A stretch of DNA of 64,000 bases from Bacillota bacterium (GCA_023412915.1 JAEZRE010000009.1:171523-235522), one strand, 5' to 3'; positions 33,477-43,172 are shown, numbered from the stretch's first letter. The notes: generated by a model from the letters alone, not told the origin. A program made the numbers and translations.

Positions 33477-34502
33477 ATGAATATGAGAAAAATGTATCAA
33501 TCCGCGAGGGATGGCGTAGACCCGAGGCTGGTTCCGCACAAGACTCTCCATACGGGCGCAGAAATACCGGGCGTAGGCCTCGGTACCTTCGGCTCCGACC
33601 GATATTCCGGCGTTGAGGTTGCGAACGCGGTCAAGGAGGCCATCGCCGTCGGCTACCGGCACATAGACTGTGCGAGTGTTTACGGAAATGAGCATTTGAT
33701 TGGACAATCCCTGCAGCGGGTAATGGAGGATGGACTGGATCGCGAAGAATTGTTCATCACCTCCAAACTATGGAATAATATGCACGGAGAGGGGGATGTC
33801 CTGCTGTCCTGCGCAAAAACGCTAAAAGATCTCAAACTGGATTATCTTGATCTCTATCTTGTACACTGGCCTTTCCCGAACCATCACGCGCCGGGCGTCA
33901 GTGTGGATTCACGTGATCCGGAAGCCGTGCCGTATATACAAGAAAACTATATGAAAACCTGGCGGCAGATGGAAAGACTTGTAGATGCGGGCCTCGTCAG
34001 GCATATCGGCACATCCAACATGACCGTACCGAAGCTTGAACTGGTTTTGCGTGACGCAAGGATAAAGCCGGCTGTGAATGAGATGGAGCTGCATCCCCAC
34101 TTCCAGCAGCCGGAATTGTTCCAATACTGTCTCGACCACGGTATAGTACCGATCGGATACTGTCCGGTAGGTTCGCCGAAACGACCTGAACGCGACAGGA
34201 CCGATAGCGATACTGTGGACACTGAAGATCCTGTGATCATAAAAATTGCCGAAAGGCTGAAGGTACATCCCGCGGTTGTCTGTATCAAATGGGCTGTGCA
34301 AAGAGGCCAGGTTCCAATTCCGTTTTCAACTGACAGAAGGCACTTTTTGAACAACCTGATTTGTTCTACGACCGAGCCGCTCACGGAGGAAGAGATGAAA
34401 GCTGTGGAAGGGATCGACAGGAACTGCAGGCTGATCAAGGGCCAGGTATTCCTGTGGGAGCACGCAAAGGATTGGACGGACTTGTGGGATATCGACGGCT
34501 AA
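33477..34502 (+). CDS. Aldo/keto reductase
   Basis: A 341-residue NAD(P)H-dependent oxidoreductase. The catalytic tetrad of the superfamily is visible: Asp and Tyr in HIDCASVYGNE, Lys in FITSKLW and His in LYLVHWPFP. Sequence near the end (IPFSTDRRHFLNNL) forms the cofactor phosphate-binding region, with Ser-Thr-Asp-Arg instead of the usual IPKS. GAGGT precedes the start. It is the first of three genes with a FucU-type mutarotase and a zinc alcohol dehydrogenase, and the pair of LacI-type operators lies just upstream. It probably oxidises or reduces a sugar aldehyde; the substrate is unknown. Confidence 0.9.
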   Translation: MNMRKMYQSARDGVDPRLVPHKTLHTGAEIPGVGLGTFGSDRYSGVEVANAVKEAIAVGYRHIDCASVYGNEHLIGQSLQRVMEDGLDREELFITSKLWNNMHGEGDVLLSCAKTLKDLKLDYLDLYLVHWPFPNHHAPGVSVDSRDPEAVPYIQENYMKTWRQMERLVDAGLVRHIGTSNMTVPKLELVLRDARIKPAVNEMELHPHFQQPELFQYCLDHGIVPIGYCPVGSPKRPERDRTDSDTVDTEDPVIIKIAERLKVHPAVVCIKWAVQRGQVPIPFSTDRRHFLNNLICSTTEPLTEEEMKAVEGIDRNCRLIKGQVFLWEHAKDWTDLWDIDG

Positions 34503-34555
34503 ATTGCGAAATAGGGTTACAGGTAGTGCCATTAAAAAATTCGGAGGATAATCAA

Positions 34556-34987
34556 ATGTTAAAAGGAATACCCTCAATTATAAGCCCGGAGCTGCTTAAA
34601 GTTCTGATGGAAATGGGACATGGGGACGAACTTGTCCTGTCCGACGGTAATTTTCCGGCAGCCGCGTTGGCAAACCGGCTGGTGAGGTGTGACGGACACA
34701 ATGTGCCTGATCTGCTCGAAGCCATATTGAAATTCTTCCCGCTGGACCCGTATGTGGAGGCCCCTGTTTCCCTTATGTCAGTCGTCCCCGGGGATACCGT
34801 CAAGCCTGTCATATGGGACACTTATAAGGCAATCGTGGAAAAATACGAACCGAAAACCGGCAGGATTGAATTCGTAGAGCGGTTTGCATTCTATGAAAGG
34901 GCGAAAAAAGCATATGCTATTGTTGCAACCGGAGAGAAGGCACTTTATGCCAATATCATCCTGAAAAAAGGCGTCGTTGTGGAATAG
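34556..34987 (+). CDS. fucU: FucU/RbsD family sugar mutarotase
   Basis: A 143-residue protein with the FucU pattern: LKGIPSIISPELLKVLMEMGHGDELVLSDGNFPA at the N-terminus (catalytic His in MGHGD), a central DLLEAILKFFPLDPYVEAP, and the C-terminal KAYAIVATGEKALYANIILKKGVV. FucU interconverts the anomers of L-fucose, related sugars being possible. The start was set at 34556, after GGAGG at 34543; the longer frame that runs back into the reductase gene is not used. It is in the operon between the reductase and the dehydrogenase, which suggests a 6-deoxy sugar or similar aldose as substrate. Confidence 0.9.
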   Translation: MLKGIPSIISPELLKVLMEMGHGDELVLSDGNFPAAALANRLVRCDGHNVPDLLEAILKFFPLDPYVEAPVSLMSVVPGDTVKPVIWDTYKAIVEKYEPKTGRIEFVERFAFYERAKKAYAIVATGEKALYANIILKKGVVVE

Positions 34988-35024
34988 CCGGATTAAAAAA
35001 TATTATTAGAAGGGGAGAAAAATT

Positions 35025-36086
35025 ATGAGCAACACTATGAAAGCAGCTTATTTACCCGGGAACAGTACAGTGCTGACCAAAGATGTTGAAATTCCGGAGC
35101 CGGGCCACGGCCAGGTCCTGATCAGGACAAAATCCTCAACAATCTGCGGCAGCGATATACGTGCCATATACCGCGAACATCTTGGAAAGGGACCGGAAGG
35201 CTACCAGGACAAAATAGCGGGGCATGAGCCTGCCGGACAGATAGTGAAGTGCGGACCGGGAATGCGCAGGTTTAAAGAGGGAGACAGGGTCATCGTATAC
35301 CATATTTCCGGCTGCGGACTATGCAATGACTGCCGCAGAGGCTATATGATCAGCTGTACCAGTCCGCTCAGAGCGGCATACGGCTGGCAGAGGGACGGCG
35401 GAATGGCGCCCTATATTCTGGCGGACGAAAAGGATTGTGTACTCCTGCCGGACGAACTTACCTATACTGACGGAGCCCAGGTAGCCTGCGGTTTCGGTAC
35501 CGTATACGAAGGGCTTGAGAAAATAGGAATATCGGGCAATGACGCGGTATTGGTCGTTGGCTTGGGACCCGTCGGTCTTGCCACATTGATGCTTGCTAAG
35601 GCAATGGGCGCACAGAAGCTGATCGGCGTGGACGTAACAAAGGAACGCTGCCAGCTGGCGCTGGATAAAAAACTGGCCGACCATGTTTTTATTTCAGGTG
35701 AAGATACACTGGAACAGATCCGGAAGCTGACCGGCGGTTTTGGAGTGGAACGGGCAATCGACTGTTCGGGTCATACCTCCGGACGTCAGCTGGCAATCCG
35801 GGCGGCCCGCAAATGGGGAAAGATCGCGTTCGTCGGCGAAGGCGGTACGGTCGAATTCAATCCGAGTCCGGATATAATCCACGAACAGAAAACAATTTAC
35901 GGTTCATGGGTCACGAGTATATGGAAGATGGAAGAACTGGTCGAAAGGCTGGTTCGCTGGGGAATTCATCCGGAAGACCTCGTAACTCACCGCTTTACCC
36001 TTGATAACGTATCCGAGGCGTACAAACTGATGGCTGAAGGGAAATGCGGCAAGGTAGCGGTCGTCTTTGACGAAGAAGTGAAATAA
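35025..36086 (+). CDS. Zinc-dependent medium-chain alcohol/sugar dehydrogenase
   Basis: A 353-residue MDR-family dehydrogenase. The catalytic zinc ligands are Cys in TICGSDIRA and His-Glu in AGHEPAG. A structural zinc site of four Cys is seen in GCGLCNDCRRGYMISC. The cofactor-binding motif is VVGLGPVGLATLMLAKAMGA, with Asp in LIGVDVTK favouring NAD. Relatives act on threonine, sorbitol, galactitol and other polyols or on sugars. It is the third gene of the LacI-controlled operon with an aldo/keto reductase and FucU, so oxidation of an L-fucose-like sugar is a plausible role. It ends at a terminator. Confidence 0.92.
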   Translation: MSNTMKAAYLPGNSTVLTKDVEIPEPGHGQVLIRTKSSTICGSDIRAIYREHLGKGPEGYQDKIAGHEPAGQIVKCGPGMRRFKEGDRVIVYHISGCGLCNDCRRGYMISCTSPLRAAYGWQRDGGMAPYILADEKDCVLLPDELTYTDGAQVACGFGTVYEGLEKIGISGNDAVLVVGLGPVGLATLMLAKAMGAQKLIGVDVTKERCQLALDKKLADHVFISGEDTLEQIRKLTGGFGVERAIDCSGHTSGRQLAIRAARKWGKIAFVGEGGTVEFNPSPDIIHEQKTIYGSWVTSIWKMEELVERLVRWGIHPEDLVTHRFTLDNVSEAYKLMAEGKCGKVAVVFDEEVK

Positions 36087-36137
36087 GCCGGGAAATAAAA
36101 AAATTATATTATAGCAAAACTCTTCGGGAGAATTTTA

Positions 36138-36173
36138 ACGGAATAAAATATCGCTTTTTATTCCGTATTATTT
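36138..36173 (+). terminator. Terminator after the dehydrogenase gene
   Basis: ACGGAATAAAA (36138-36148) and TTTTATTCCGT (36156-36166) form a perfect 11-pair stem with a 7-base loop, followed by ATTATTTTTT. Confidence 0.85.
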
Positions 36174-36239
36174 TTTATATGTTATTATTGTATTACAGGA
36201 ATGCCCAAACTCTGTAATGCTATAAATAGGATTGCAATT

Positions 36240-38024
36240 ATGAGAAAAAGATTATTGAATTTTTCTTTGAAAAGTAAGATTTTTATCTTTTATGCCGGTA
36301 TTCTCCTCATATCCTTATCCATCTTTGCCTTTATGACTATCAGGATATCCAATCAGGCAATAGTGGACAAGGCTACAAAAAATGCCGGCAGGGAACTGTC
36401 GCTCATCGACAGGAGCCTTCTCAACCTGACCAGCAATTCTGAAAATTACGTGAGAATATTATCCGTGGGCAATAAGCTGCAAGGCCAGCTTGAACAGATA
36501 GAAAACAATGAATTGAACTCGATTGACAACATCGACGTCGAAAAAACTTTGGCCACAGCAATAAGTAATGTAGTGCAGCCAAACACCAATATTGCCGCGG
36601 CAAGTATAATATCGTCGCAGGGTTCTTTCTTTAATGTGGGCTTCGTTGACAATTCAAGTGTCATTCCTGTTTTCAACAGTGAGCTGCTGGATTTGATTAC
36701 GCATAACAGAGTTCCCACATGGACAGGCTTGATAAAAATAAGATACATATACGGTGAGGAAGAAGACGTATTTGCAATAGCTAAAACGATTATCGGCTTC
36801 GATACGGGACATATTCTGGGGACTGCGGTATTATACCTGAAAGAGAAGGACGTGGCTTCCATGTATCTTGACAATACCTTTAACCAGAATGACCAGTTTT
36901 TTATTGTAGACGGGCAGAAAAAAATTATATCAACACAGAACAAAAGTGAACTGTACAGGAAGTTTAACGAGGAGAAGTACCTGGGAACAAAGAGTCTGGA
37001 GGAGTTTACCGACACAAGAAGCCTGACAAGAAATATCGGCGGAAAGCAAACCTTGGTCACTGTCACGAATTTCGACAAGTTAAACTGGAAAATAATAAGT
37101 GTAATACCGTTGGATGAGATTACGAACGAGAATAAAGGAATTACGGAGCTTATAGTCGTCTTTGGCTCCATTTGTCTGATATTTGCATTTGCGGCTTCAT
37201 ATTTATTGTCTACTACAATTTCCAAGCCTATATTGAAGCTTGTGCGGATCATGAAGGAAACTAAATATGGAAACCTAAACCTCAGAGCGGATTTCGACTC
37301 CAAAGACGAAATAGGAATGCTAGGAGACGGCTTCAACAGCCTTATGGACAGGATAAACAGCCTGCTTGAGCAGATCTATACCGAACAGAAATTAAAACGG
37401 GAAAATGAATTCAAGCTTTTGCAGACGCAAATCAAACCTCATTTTTTGTATAATACCATTGAAACTATCATTTCTTTCATCAAGCTCGATCTTAAGGAAA
37501 ATGCAATGACAACTGCCAGGAATCTCGCAGGATTTTACAGAATTTCATTGAGCAAGGGCAATGATATAATAACCATAAAAGACGAAATGCTTCTTATCGA
37601 AAATTACCTGTCCATCCAAAAGCTCAGGTATGTGGAATACCTTGATTACAGGATGGATTTTGATGAAGAAATTATGAAATACCAGATACCCAAGCTGACC
37701 CTGCAGCCGCTCGTGGAGAATTCCATATATCACGGTCTGAAGCAGAAAGAGGATAAAGGCATTCTGGTAATAAAAGGCTATTGCGAACAGAATACTATTA
37801 AAATAGAGGTTTTTGACGATGGCGTGGGAATGAGCGAGGAACAGATAACAAGGGTACTCAACTTCAACAAGGTAACAAAAGACCGTATGAATTCAGATTT
37901 TGGCGTACATAACGTTGATTCGAGACTGAAGCTTTTGTATGGGGAAGAGTATGGACTGACAATAGAAAGCAGCCTTGGAGAATATACAAGGGTTACCGTG
38001 AAATTGCCGGCTTTAGTTGCGTAG
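36240..38024 (+). CDS. YesM-like sensor histidine kinase
   Basis: A 594-residue membrane kinase. A transmembrane helix (about 16-36), a double-Cache-like outside domain (about 40-275), a second helix (about 285-310, VFGSICLIFAFAASYLL), HAMP, then the His_kinase domain with phospho-acceptor His in QTQIKPHFLYNTIE and an HATPase domain (LVENSIYHGLK; DDGVGM). ATG 36240 was chosen, with AGG nine bases before; an ATG 39 bases upstream has no proper site. Such kinases sense extracellular sugar, often through a solute-binding protein, and pair with the YesN-type regulator that starts 10 bases later. The ABC importer and glycosidases downstream are the likely targets. Confidence 0.93.
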   Translation: MRKRLLNFSLKSKIFIFYAGILLISLSIFAFMTIRISNQAIVDKATKNAGRELSLIDRSLLNLTSNSENYVRILSVGNKLQGQLEQIENNELNSIDNIDVEKTLATAISNVVQPNTNIAAASIISSQGSFFNVGFVDNSSVIPVFNSELLDLITHNRVPTWTGLIKIRYIYGEEEDVFAIAKTIIGFDTGHILGTAVLYLKEKDVASMYLDNTFNQNDQFFIVDGQKKIISTQNKSELYRKFNEEKYLGTKSLEEFTDTRSLTRNIGGKQTLVTVTNFDKLNWKIISVIPLDEITNENKGITELIVVFGSICLIFAFAASYLLSTTISKPILKLVRIMKETKYGNLNLRADFDSKDEIGMLGDGFNSLMDRINSLLEQIYTEQKLKRENEFKLLQTQIKPHFLYNTIETIISFIKLDLKENAMTTARNLAGFYRISLSKGNDIITIKDEMLLIENYLSIQKLRYVEYLDYRMDFDEEIMKYQIPKLTLQPLVENSIYHGLKQKEDKGILVIKGYCEQNTIKIEVFDDGVGMSEEQITRVLNFNKVTKDRMNSDFGVHNVDSRLKLLYGEEYGLTIESSLGEYTRVTVKLPALVA

Positions 38025-38034
38025 GAGGGATGAA

Positions 38035-39663
38035 ATGCTGAAGGTCATGATCGTTGACGATGAGTTTTATTTCAGGGAAGCGCTTAAGATCTCACTTCCA
38101 TGGAACGAGCTCGGCTTCGACATATGCGGTGAAGCGAAAAATGGAAAAGATGCGCTTGATAAGGTGGAAGAGCTAGAACCCGACATAATTATTGTCGATA
38201 TAAACATGCCCATTATGGACGGTCTGGAATTTGTACAGAATAGCAGAGAGAAAGGCGTTAGCAGCAAAATCATCATTCTGACCGGACACAGCGAGTTCAA
38301 TTACGCGAGGCAGGCTGTCCAGCTCGGGGTCCACAACTATATATTGAAGCCCGTGAATGAAGAGGAACTCGCCCGTTCACTGCTCGAGATGAAGAAGCTC
38401 ATTGAAGCGGAAGCAAGCGTCAAGATCGAGTTCGATGCTTTGAAGCAGCAGGTCAATGACAGCCTTCCGCTGTTGAAGGACAAGTTTCTTAACGATCTGA
38501 TACAGGGAAATATCATACGCAGCGACAATGCTTCGACTAAAAAGATGGAATATCTGAATATCAATATTCATTCTAGATACTACCAGACAAGCATAATCGA
38601 AATCGATTATGAAGAAAACCTGGACTGGAATAATGAGGACAGGCAGCTCTGGAAATTTGCCGTATCCAATATTGCAAGTGAAATACTTTCGGGGTATTTG
38701 AGCTTTGATATCTGCTACGATAAGGATGACAGGATATGTATAATAGCGGGTATGGAAGAAGGCGGCAGCGAACACGATATCGATCAGCTTCTCGAATGTA
38801 AATTGGAATCGATCAGGGAAGCTGTCTTCAAGCATTTCAAGTTTACTGTCACAATAGGGATCGGAAATGTTAAAAATGAATTGTTTGAAATAGCGGCGTC
38901 GTATAAGGAATCGATGGTGGCTTTGAAGAACAAGCTTACGCTTGGTAAAAACAGAATTATTACCTATGGTTCGGTTTCGGATTTGGAAATAAAGGTTAAC
39001 CTTTTTACAGCCGAATACCGAAACCGGCTGTTGATCAATATGCGTACAGGCGAGGATAATGAGGTCCGGAGCCTTATCAGTCAAATATTCGAAGAGATAC
39101 GCAGACAGAATGTCCGTCATGAAATTCTATCGGTATTCTGCATCGAAATGTTATCCGCCTGCCTTGAATTCATGGCGGAAACTGGGCTTGGCTTTAAGGA
39201 TGTGCTGGATGACAACCAGCTGAATATCATTGAACAAATCCAGCAAAAGAGGTCCATAAACGAAATTGAAGCATGGATACAGGAGATATTTCTGAAAGCC
39301 TCGGAAGCATTCAAAAGGAACAGGAGTTCAAAAACATCAAAGCTCATAGAAAAAGTCAAGAAATATATAGAGGAAAATTGCCATGATAGTGAAATGGGAA
39401 TCGATGAAATAGCAAAGCATCTTTATATGAACTATGCGTATCTCTGTTCCGTTTTCAAACGCGATACCGGGGTCACGATCAACGAATACCTGACCGAATT
39501 CAGGATAAACAGGGCAAAAAAGCTTTTCGACGCTGGAAACGTCACGGTCCTGGACGTTGCCGGCAGGGTGGGTTATGCCGACGCAAACTATTTCGGGAAG
39601 TGTTTTAAAAAATATTACGGCCTGGCGCCCAGTAAATATATAGAAAGCATAAGCCGCCAGTAA
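38035..39663 (+). CDS. YesN-like AraC-type response regulator
   Basis: A 542-residue regulator: receiver domain (VDDEFYF; phospho-acceptor Asp in IIIVDINMPIMDG; Lys in ILKPVN), a long middle region with coiled coil (about 125-430), and a C-terminal AraC domain with two helix-turn-helix units (MGIDEIAKHLYMNYAYLCSVFKRDTG and VTVLDVAGRVGYADANYFGKCFKKYYG). ATG 38035 follows GGAGGG at 38023-38028. It is co-transcribed with the YesM-like kinase and lies just before the sugar importer genes, which it likely activates. The palindrome at 39749 is a candidate site. Confidence 0.94.
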   Translation: MLKVMIVDDEFYFREALKISLPWNELGFDICGEAKNGKDALDKVEELEPDIIIVDINMPIMDGLEFVQNSREKGVSSKIIILTGHSEFNYARQAVQLGVHNYILKPVNEEELARSLLEMKKLIEAEASVKIEFDALKQQVNDSLPLLKDKFLNDLIQGNIIRSDNASTKKMEYLNINIHSRYYQTSIIEIDYEENLDWNNEDRQLWKFAVSNIASEILSGYLSFDICYDKDDRICIIAGMEEGGSEHDIDQLLECKLESIREAVFKHFKFTVTIGIGNVKNELFEIAASYKESMVALKNKLTLGKNRIITYGSVSDLEIKVNLFTAEYRNRLLINMRTGEDNEVRSLISQIFEEIRRQNVRHEILSVFCIEMLSACLEFMAETGLGFKDVLDDNQLNIIEQIQQKRSINEIEAWIQEIFLKASEAFKRNRSSKTSKLIEKVKKYIEENCHDSEMGIDEIAKHLYMNYAYLCSVFKRDTGVTINEYLTEFRINRAKKLFDAGNVTVLDVAGRVGYADANYFGKCFKKYYGLAPSKYIESISRQ

Positions 39664-39748
39664 ATTCTTTCCCGATAATTTTCCTTGCCAACAAAGAATA
39701 TTCCCTTCAACAAAAAGAGCTTCGGTTATAAAATTGTATTGTTATAAA

Positions 39749-39760
39749 CCTTTCGAAAGG
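39749..39760. promoter_or_regulatory. 12-base palindrome before the importer operon
   Basis: CCTTTCGAAAGG is a perfect palindrome about 40 bases before the binding-protein start, close to a TATAAA-like -10 sequence (39743-39748). It may be an operator or form a small leader hairpin. Confidence 0.4.
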
Positions 39761-39801
39761 GTCATTTCCGTATCAAATCATTAAATCGAGGAGGTCAAAA
39801 A

Positions 39802-41178
39802 ATGATCAAATTGACAAAATTACTGGCAATCGTACTTGCATTAGCCATGGTAATTTCTTTGGCAGCATGCGGCGACGGATCTTCTTCAAAAACTGCGGAA
39901 ACAACGACTACTGTCGCGGCGGCAAGCGCTCCCGAGGCAACTGCACCCGAAGCACCTACTCCGGCTGCATCGGATGAAAAAGTCAAAATCAAGTTCCTTT
40001 CATTAAGTACCGACGAAAATAGAAACAACATCCGGGAAAAATACATTAAGGTAAATGTAGCCAAGGACATGCCCAATGTCGAAGTTGAGTATGATCTGGG
40101 CGGCGGAGGACAGGATTACGCTAACAAACTCAAGACCTACAATGCATCCGGGGATATGCCCGACGTATGGTTCTCCGAGCAGAATCTTTCTTCTGTCGTA
40201 GTCCAGGCCGGTAATGCGCTGGATTTGGAGCCTTTTGTAATTGCCGCCGGATTTGACAAGAAATTTAAAATGGCCGAAGTCGTTCAGCCGGATAAGGACG
40301 GCAAGCTTTATTGCGTACAGCCTGGCGCAGACCAGTATTTCACGCCGAGATTATGGTATCATAAGGATATATTCGCAAAATACAGTATCGAAGTTCCCAA
40401 GACCTATGACGAACTTGTAAAGGTCTGTGAGACACTGAAGGGCAAAGGGCTCGTTCCGATGTCCATAGTCGGCAAGGATGGATGGACGCCGAACCTGCAT
40501 ATGCTGCAGACCATGATAATGGCTGAAGACCCGCAGGTCATGATAGATTTTGAAAACAACAAGACCGATTTCTCCAACCCTGTAATCAAGAACGCACTTG
40601 GCAGGATACAGAAGCTGGCGCAGATCGGAGCGTTTGCACCTGGCGTAACCAACATCGATTACGGCCCCGCAGTAGAGATGTATACTTCAGGCAAGGCGGC
40701 AATGCTCGCCATGTTCTCCTGGGAAACCGGCAACCTGGAAAAGGCTTGTCCTGACACCGATTTTATCGTATGGCCTTCCGCCAAGGACGGTGTTGACGCA
40801 AACGCGTCCATACAGTTCTGGGGAGCTCCGTTAAGCGGTTATCTGGCATCCGCCAGGAGCAAGAATCCTGAAGTTGCAGCCCAGTTTGCAATGTTCTGCG
40901 CAACACAGGACGCGCTGTTCTACAATATTGAACAAAAATCTCCCACAGCTCTCGATACAGGCGTCAAGATCGAAGGCATCTCGCCTCTGACCCAGAAGGG
41001 CCTTGACCAGTTCAACGCTGCACAGCTTAAAATTCCGTCGATCTGGTCCTCGATATTCAACGCCGAAACGTCGGCAGAGATCTCGACCCAGAACAGCAAG
41101 CTTCTTACAGGCCAGTATTCTCCGGATGACTACATCAAGGCTATGAACCCTATATGGGCAAAGAACTTCAATAATTAG
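39802..41178 (+). CDS. Sugar ABC transporter substrate-binding lipoprotein
   Basis: A 458-residue extracytoplasmic protein. The lipoprotein signal ends with VISLAACGDGS, with Cys about residue 22, then a Thr/Ala/Pro-rich linker (25-55) of the kind that spaces such proteins from the membrane. The rest is a family 1 solute-binding protein (DMPDVWFSEQNLS; RLWYHKDIFAKYSIEVPKTYDE; MYTSGKAAMLAMFSWE). It feeds oligosaccharides to the two permeases encoded downstream. GAGGAGG lies 7 bases before the start. No ATPase gene is in the operon, so a shared MsmK-type ATPase encoded elsewhere is expected, as is usual in Firmicutes. Confidence 0.95.
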   Translation: MIKLTKLLAIVLALAMVISLAACGDGSSSKTAETTTTVAAASAPEATAPEAPTPAASDEKVKIKFLSLSTDENRNNIREKYIKVNVAKDMPNVEVEYDLGGGGQDYANKLKTYNASGDMPDVWFSEQNLSSVVVQAGNALDLEPFVIAAGFDKKFKMAEVVQPDKDGKLYCVQPGADQYFTPRLWYHKDIFAKYSIEVPKTYDELVKVCETLKGKGLVPMSIVGKDGWTPNLHMLQTMIMAEDPQVMIDFENNKTDFSNPVIKNALGRIQKLAQIGAFAPGVTNIDYGPAVEMYTSGKAAMLAMFSWETGNLEKACPDTDFIVWPSAKDGVDANASIQFWGAPLSGYLASARSKNPEVAAQFAMFCATQDALFYNIEQKSPTALDTGVKIEGISPLTQKGLDQFNAAQLKIPSIWSSIFNAETSAEISTQNSKLLTGQYSPDDYIKAMNPIWAKNFNN

Positions 41179-41278
41179 ATCCGTGAAGGCATTCTGTAAA
41201 TGAAAAAATAGATCGATGCCTGCATCCCTGTATGAAATTATTGTTCATATGGGGATGCGGGCTAGATGGGAGAAAAAT

Positions 41279-42163
41279 ATGACCAAACATTATGGAAGCA
41301 AACTGGCAATACTCATATTTGCCTTGCCTGCACTGTTGTTGTTTACAGCTTTCGTAATCTACCCGATAATTCCCGAAATCTCAATAAGCTTTCAAAAGAA
41401 TGACGGCTTCAAGAACATGGGTTATGTCGGCTTCAGCAATTATCTGACCGTATTCGGAGACCCCGCCTTCTGGAGATCAAACCTCAATACACTTATAATA
41501 GTATTCATTTCCACCTTTGTGGGGTTGCCGGTCTCATTGCTTCTGGCGTTGGTTATGGATAGACTGGGAGAGCCTGTAAAAAGGTTTTTCAAAGGGAGCA
41601 GTGTGCTTCCCGCCGTTCTTTCCGTAACAGTGATAGCGCAGATGTGGATTGCCATTTATGATCCCATGTGGGGTCTGATCGACAGCATATTAAGGGCGAT
41701 GAAGCTGGACAGCCTGGCCCTGGCATGGCTGTCTGACGAAAGGTATGTGGTTTTGGCCATAACCGTCGCTTTCCTCTGGCAATATGTCGGTTTGAACGCC
41801 CTGTTGTTCTATACGGGCATAAAAGCTATCCCGGAAACATATTATGAAGCCTCGCTCATCGACGGCGCGGGATTTATAAAGACAAGCCTGAAAATTACCA
41901 TCCCGCTTCTGCAGGATGTTACCAAATATCTTCTCGTCCTTTCTGCGCTCGGAAGCATGTCACAATTTGCTCATGTAAGGATAATGACGGCAGGCGGACC
42001 AGGCGACGTTTCAAGGACCGTGATCTATCAGCTGTTTTTCAAGGCGTTTTCAGCCTCGGATTTCGGTCAGGGCTGTGCAATAGCGGTCTTGTTTATATTC
42101 GAATGCCTTGTGCTGACATTCGTTATCAACAAGTTTGTAGCAAGAGAAAAAATTGAGTTCTAA
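41279..42163 (+). CDS. Sugar ABC transporter permease 1 (MalF/UgpA-like)
   Basis: A 294-residue inner-membrane protein with six predicted helices and the coupling EAA-like loop around YYEASLIDGAGFIKTSLKITIPLL. The start at 41279 follows GGGAG by six bases; a frame 63 bases longer has no site. It forms the channel with the next gene product and works with the upstream binding lipoprotein. The operon sits between a YesMN system and GH31/GH36 genes, so its substrate is likely an alpha-xyloside or alpha-galactoside containing oligosaccharide. Confidence 0.94.
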   Translation: MTKHYGSKLAILIFALPALLLFTAFVIYPIIPEISISFQKNDGFKNMGYVGFSNYLTVFGDPAFWRSNLNTLIIVFISTFVGLPVSLLLALVMDRLGEPVKRFFKGSSVLPAVLSVTVIAQMWIAIYDPMWGLIDSILRAMKLDSLALAWLSDERYVVLAITVAFLWQYVGLNALLFYTGIKAIPETYYEASLIDGAGFIKTSLKITIPLLQDVTKYLLVLSALGSMSQFAHVRIMTAGGPGDVSRTVIYQLFFKAFSASDFGQGCAIAVLFIFECLVLTFVINKFVAREKIEF

Positions 42164-42179
42164 ATAGGGTGGTGAATAA

Positions 42180-43010
42180 ATGTTGATGAAAAAAAGACGC
42201 AAAATATTTGCCAGTGCCGTTATGGTAATCATCGGGGCATCCTTCCTCTTTCCAATGTACTGGATGCTGAATCTGTCCTTCAAGCCAAAAAGCGAAGTAT
42301 ACGTCAATCCGTTCGGCCTTCCGAAGGAATGGGTGTTCAACAATTACGGCGACGCGCTGGCGAAGTTCAACTTTCTGAGATACTTGTCCAACAGCTTGAT
42401 TTATTCCATTAGCACCATTATTTTAACGATACTTTTCGGGAGTATGTTCGCCTATTGTATAAGCAGAATGAGATGGAAATATAAGAACTTTGCCTTGAGC
42501 TACATTTCCCTTGGACTGGTTGTTCCCGCACAGGTGGTTATCATACCGATAATGATAATGACCCGCAGCCTGGGATTGAAAGGTACGCATTTGGGCCTTA
42601 TATTGCCTTATTCGGCCTTTGCCCTCTCCTCGTGCGTGCTGATGCTGTATGCCTTTTTCAGGAGCTTGCCCATGGAGCTTGAAGAAGCTGCCTGCATGGA
42701 CGGCTGCAATATCTACCAGACCTTCTTCAGGATAATAATTCCCGTAATAAAGCCTGCGCTTTCCACACAATGTGTTTTGATATTCATGAATATATATAAT
42801 GAATTCTTTTTGGCATTTATCCTTGCCGCAGATGACAAAATCAGGCCGTTGACGGTCGGACTTCTGAATTTCTTCGTCAGTATAGGAGTATCCCATTGGG
42901 GGCAGATAGGAGCGGCCATGATCATAACAAGCCTGCCTACGATTATTGTATATATAATCGGTAACGAGCAAATCGAGAATGCGCTCACGGCAGGAGCCAT
43001 CCTGAAATAG
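42180..43010 (+). CDS. Sugar ABC transporter permease 2 (MalG/UgpE-like)
   Basis: A 276-residue permease with six helices. The first is SAVMVIIGASFLFPMYWML, and the EAA loop is MELEEAACMDGCNIYQTFFRIIIPVIKPAL. It starts 16 bases after permease 1. The end LTAGAILK is typical of the MalG class. A terminator follows at 43052. It completes the importer whose ATPase is encoded elsewhere. Confidence 0.94.
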   Translation: MLMKKRRKIFASAVMVIIGASFLFPMYWMLNLSFKPKSEVYVNPFGLPKEWVFNNYGDALAKFNFLRYLSNSLIYSISTIILTILFGSMFAYCISRMRWKYKNFALSYISLGLVVPAQVVIIPIMIMTRSLGLKGTHLGLILPYSAFALSSCVLMLYAFFRSLPMELEEAACMDGCNIYQTFFRIIIPVIKPALSTQCVLIFMNIYNEFFLAFILAADDKIRPLTVGLLNFFVSIGVSHWGQIGAAMIITSLPTIIVYIIGNEQIENALTAGAILK

Positions 43011-43051
43011 ACGGAATAACTTGTTTAATAAAGGCGTATTACTTGAATAAT

Positions 43052-43081
43052 AAAGGGAACTGGTTGATAACAGTTCCTTTT
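43052..43081 (+). terminator. Terminator after the importer operon
   Basis: GGAACTG and CAGTTCC pair around an 8-base loop, extended by A-T and G-T pairs to about 10, followed by TTTT. The GH31 gene may therefore have its own promoter, with a TATAAT at 43084-43089. Confidence 0.65.
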
Positions 43082-43172
43082 GTTATAATGTCTCAGGAGC
43101 GGTATGTGTATGAAAAATCGACCCTGATCCTGAGATCAGGCATTGTGAAATAAAGCAATGGAGGGATATGTA

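Noticed and set aside
34361..34555. 65-codon N-terminal extension of the FucU frame
   Set aside because: It is out-of-frame translation of the reductase gene; GGAGG at 34543 marks the true start.
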